A DNA stretch of 64,000 nucleotides from Paracnuella aquatica. Its GTDB lineage: Bacteria; Bacteroidota; Bacteroidia; Chitinophagales; Chitinophagaceae. Position 1 is the first letter of the stretch, and each line of letters starts with the position of its first letter. This document shows, in pieces, positions 62,042-64,000 of this stretch. The stretch is taken from assembly GCF_003332885.2 (NCBI RefSeq), contig NZ_QOWJ01000007.1, forward strand, positions 62,001-126,000, read 5' to 3'. The translations under genes and the position numbers were made by a program. Under the pieces are notes generated by a model. It was not told where the DNA came from. It searched no databases and saw only the letters and a program-made list of their open reading frames with translations.

Positions 62042-62476
62042 ATGACTAATACTAACTCCGGCGCAGGCACCCCCACGCCGTTTCAGCAAACTTACTTCCA
62101 CGGTACAAAAGCCGATCTGAGCATTGGCGACCTGGTCGAGGTTGGCTTTAGCTCCAATTTTGGGCAACGGGTAAAAGCAAAATATATTTTTTTAACAGCA
62201 ACATTGGATGCGGCAATCTGGGGCGCTGAACTGGCTGAAGGCACCGGTAGGGAACGCATCTATTTAGTGGAACCTACCGGCCCCATCGAAGATGACCCGG
62301 ACCTGACGGACCGGAAGTTTCCCGGCAATCCAACTAAATCATATCGCTCTACGCAGCCATTTCGAGTGGTGGGAGAGGTGGCGGCATGGCAGGGCCACAA
62401 TGCAGAACAGGTGCAGGCAATGAAAGATGGCCTGGCTAAACTAAAGGCAGCAGGCGTGCAGTCGTTGAATGATTAG
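62042..62476 (+). CDS. arr: Rifampin ADP-ribosyltransferase
   Basis: 144 residues. Inactivates rifampin by ADP-ribosylation of the C23 hydroxyl with NAD. Nearly the full Arr family pattern: QTYFHGTKADLSIGDLVEVGFSSNFGQRVKAKYIFLTATLDAAIWGAELAEGTGRERIYLVEPTGPIEDDPDLTDRKFPGNPTKSYRSTQPFRVVGEVAAWQGHN. His20, Tyr48 and Asp84 occupy the positions of the key residues described in Arr. Starts 37 bp after the ABC-F gene, so they are probably co-transcribed. Length normal. Confidence 0.93.
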   Translation: MTNTNSGAGTPTPFQQTYFHGTKADLSIGDLVEVGFSSNFGQRVKAKYIFLTATLDAAIWGAELAEGTGRERIYLVEPTGPIEDDPDLTDRKFPGNPTKSYRSTQPFRVVGEVAAWQGHNAEQVQAMKDGLAKLKAAGVQSLND

Positions 62477-62541
62477 GAAAGGCGAGCTCTGTTTTCAACA
62501 ATGAAATACTGCTTTGCAATTTCAACAATTACAAAACGGGC

Positions 62542-62583
62542 AATAATAAAAGAGCACCAGGAAACTGGTGCTCTTTTATTATC
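62542..62583. terminator. Bidirectional terminator between arr and tig
   Basis: AATAATAAAAGAGCACCAG (62542-62560) pairs perfectly with CTGGTGCTCTTTTATTAT (from 62565) around GAAA; A/T tracts on both sides serve both convergent genes. Confidence 0.92.
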
Positions 62584-62604
62584 ATCAACTCAAAATATCA
62601 GGGC

Positions 62605-63984
62605 TTATGAATGATGCACGTGGTTGTGCTCTTCATTCATTTTAATGAATTCGTCTTTTGAAATCACCTGCTCCTGGGCGGCTACTTTTGTTTCGGCCCA
62701 CTCAAACAGTTTTTGTGTTTGCAGGCGGTTGTATGCATCCTCAACATACTTGCGGTCCTTCATCATGCGGTCGATGTAGTCGCGCATCCACTCTTGCTCT
62801 TCATCGCCGGCACCCATGCCGCCCATGTAGCCAAGCAGTTGATCCTTGGCAAACTGGCGCAGGTCGCTTTGTTCTACTTTAATCTCGTTGTCGGCAATCA
62901 GCTTCTCGGTAATCACGCTCCACTTCAGCTGGTTCAAAAACCCGGGGAACTCGGCTTCAACCTGTTCGTCGGTTTTAGCAGTATTGTTTTCGCCCTGTGT
63001 TTTCAGCCAGCGCTTCAGGAACTCGGCAGGGAAATCAACCTGAGTATTATCGAGCAACTGGTGGTACAGCGTATGGTGCAGTTGGTTGCTGGTTTCAGCG
63101 TTCCATTGCTTTTGCAATTCTTCGCGCAGTTTGTTGCGGAAATCCTCTTCGGTTTTTACTTCGGCGTTGGGGAACAGCTGCGCAAAAAACTCTTCGTTCA
63201 GTTCGCGGGGTTCTACCAGTCCTACTTTAGTAATGTCGAGGCGGAAGTGGCGGCCAGTGGCGCTGTCCAGTTCCAGGTCGGTGAGCACAGCGGCTTTGCG
63301 GTCCTGTCCGTCAAACGCTTCATCCAGCGAAACCTGGATGGTGTCGCCTACTTTTTTGCCCATCAGCGAGGGGCGGATGCTTTCAGCAAAATATTTTACC
63401 AGCAGCGAATTGTCTTTGCGGATACCGCCTTCCACTTCATTGCCATCTGCGTCGGTTTCAACAAAAGTTACGTTCAGTACATTCTCGTCGCTGTTTACAG
63501 CGTCGGGTTCGCTCATGTTGCCAAAGCGGTTGCGCAGGCGCTCAATTTCCTCGTTCAGCATTTCGTCGGAAATATCCACTTTGTAGCGGGTAATGTTCAA
63601 CGAGCCGAGGTCAGGCGTTTGAAACTCGGGTTTCATGCCTACTTCAAAAGTAAACGAGTAGTCGGCAGGCTTAGCCATATCCAGTTGGCCCAGGTTCAGG
63701 TCAACGGGCAGGGGCTGGGCAAAAATGTCCAAGTTTTCGGTCTGCAGGTAGCCAAACACTTCTTTGTCTACAATGCGCAGCACCTCGTCAACAAACAAGG
63801 ATTTGCCATACATTTTGCGGATCAGTCCAGAAGGCACCATGCCTTTGCGGAAGCCGGGAATGTTGGCTTTTTTGCTGTAATCTTTCAGCGCTTTTTCAAA
63901 AGCAGGCAGGTAGTCCTCTTTTGCAATGGTAATATTCAGGTGCTTATGCAGGGGGGCAACCTCCTGCTGGATAATTGTTGCCAT
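62605..63984 (-). CDS. tig: Trigger factor (ribosome-associated chaperone)
   Basis: 459 residues. N-terminal ribosome-binding domain with KANIPGFRKGMVPSGLIRKMYG, which carries the GFRxGxxP ribosome-docking signature. The middle region corresponds to the FKBP-like domain, but the usual core GDxVxxDYxG is replaced by VGDTIQVSLDEAF, a diverged form. C-terminal helical domain from about residue 290 with EDFRNKLREELQKQW. The usual family length is 430-450. Ends with an acidic and His-rich tail NEEHNHVHHS. In most bacteria tig is followed by clpP and clpX; here they lie 9.7 kb away on the same strand. Confidence 0.92.
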   Translation of the reverse strand: MATIIQQEVAPLHKHLNITIAKEDYLPAFEKALKDYSKKANIPGFRKGMVPSGLIRKMYGKSLFVDEVLRIVDKEVFGYLQTENLDIFAQPLPVDLNLGQLDMAKPADYSFTFEVGMKPEFQTPDLGSLNITRYKVDISDEMLNEEIERLRNRFGNMSEPDAVNSDENVLNVTFVETDADGNEVEGGIRKDNSLLVKYFAESIRPSLMGKKVGDTIQVSLDEAFDGQDRKAAVLTDLELDSATGRHFRLDITKVGLVEPRELNEEFFAQLFPNAEVKTEEDFRNKLREELQKQWNAETSNQLHHTLYHQLLDNTQVDFPAEFLKRWLKTQGENNTAKTDEQVEAEFPGFLNQLKWSVITEKLIADNEIKVEQSDLRQFAKDQLLGYMGGMGAGDEEQEWMRDYIDRMMKDRKYVEDAYNRLQTQKLFEWAETKVAAQEQVISKDEFIKMNEEHNHVHHS

Positions 63985-64000
63985 GTGTAAATAGGTTGTG

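Overview
The window looks like chromosome of a Bacteroidota bacterium, most probably near the Chitinophagaceae. Grounds: a SusC/SusD operon, a PorX regulator of type IX secretion, a GH144-like glucanase, a bacterial geranylgeranylglyceryl-phosphate synthase, a LytS/LytTR pair, octamers of the Bacteroidota -7 promoter type (TAnnTTTG) in front of many genes, and almost no Shine-Dalgarno sequences. I see no rRNA, tRNA, transposase, integrase or CRISPR array. About 53 protein genes are supported.

Layout. 1-2780: end of a PAP2/haloperoxidase-type gene, a periplasmic thioredoxin-like protein, a lipoprotein and a GH144-like glucanase. 3276-7846: SMP-30-like beta-propeller, galM, galK and an aldo/keto reductase. 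7996-14276: DUF4870 protein, HicBA toxin-antitoxin, gyrB, DUF2243 protein, lpxD, HD hydrolase. 14510-19480: porX, small membrane proteins, a PhnP-like MBL enzyme, acyl-CoA dehydrogenase. 19481-20771: a 1.3-kb repeat-rich stretch with a small PLDc_N-like ORF that has no normal start codon. 20772-33000: MsbA-like exporter, rbfA, LolE-like permease, WecA-like transferase, frr, EamA permease, PPK2, mscL, scpA, an L,D-transpeptidase-like protein, dxs. 33356-38479: LytS/LytTR pair, two tandem M28 peptidases, GGGP synthase. 39221-45193: susC-susD-lipoprotein operon, with a pair of LacI-type palindromes far upstream. 45755-49138: B12-dependent ribonucleotide reductase. 49588-63984: clpX, two clpP genes and tig on one strand. 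About 9.3 kb lies between clpP and tig and carries transporters, a large PAS histidine kinase, an ABC-F ATPase and a rifampin ADP-ribosyltransferase (Arr).

Two signals stand out. First, the leader of the ABC-F gene: a -7 promoter element, a start-stop codon pair (ATG TAG), and then an inverted repeat whose right arm runs into the ABC-F start codon. This is the layout expected for translation attenuation by a stalled ribosome. Second, the gaps between genes are filled by palindromic repeats of several families. One is a composite element with fixed order (two hairpin repeats, a 33-34-bp core, then a hairpin 34-36 nt further on) that occurs in three copies, each beside the 3' end of a convergent gene. 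Another architecture has long arms of iterated short words; in three of these a terminator with a related AGTCCT stem sits in the centre.

Functionally the region is mostly housekeeping (replication, ribosome maturation and recycling, envelope lipid and glycan synthesis, proteolysis, isoprenoids), with nutrient uptake and glycan use typical of the phylum and one short accessory stretch carrying two predicted antibiotic-resistance genes.
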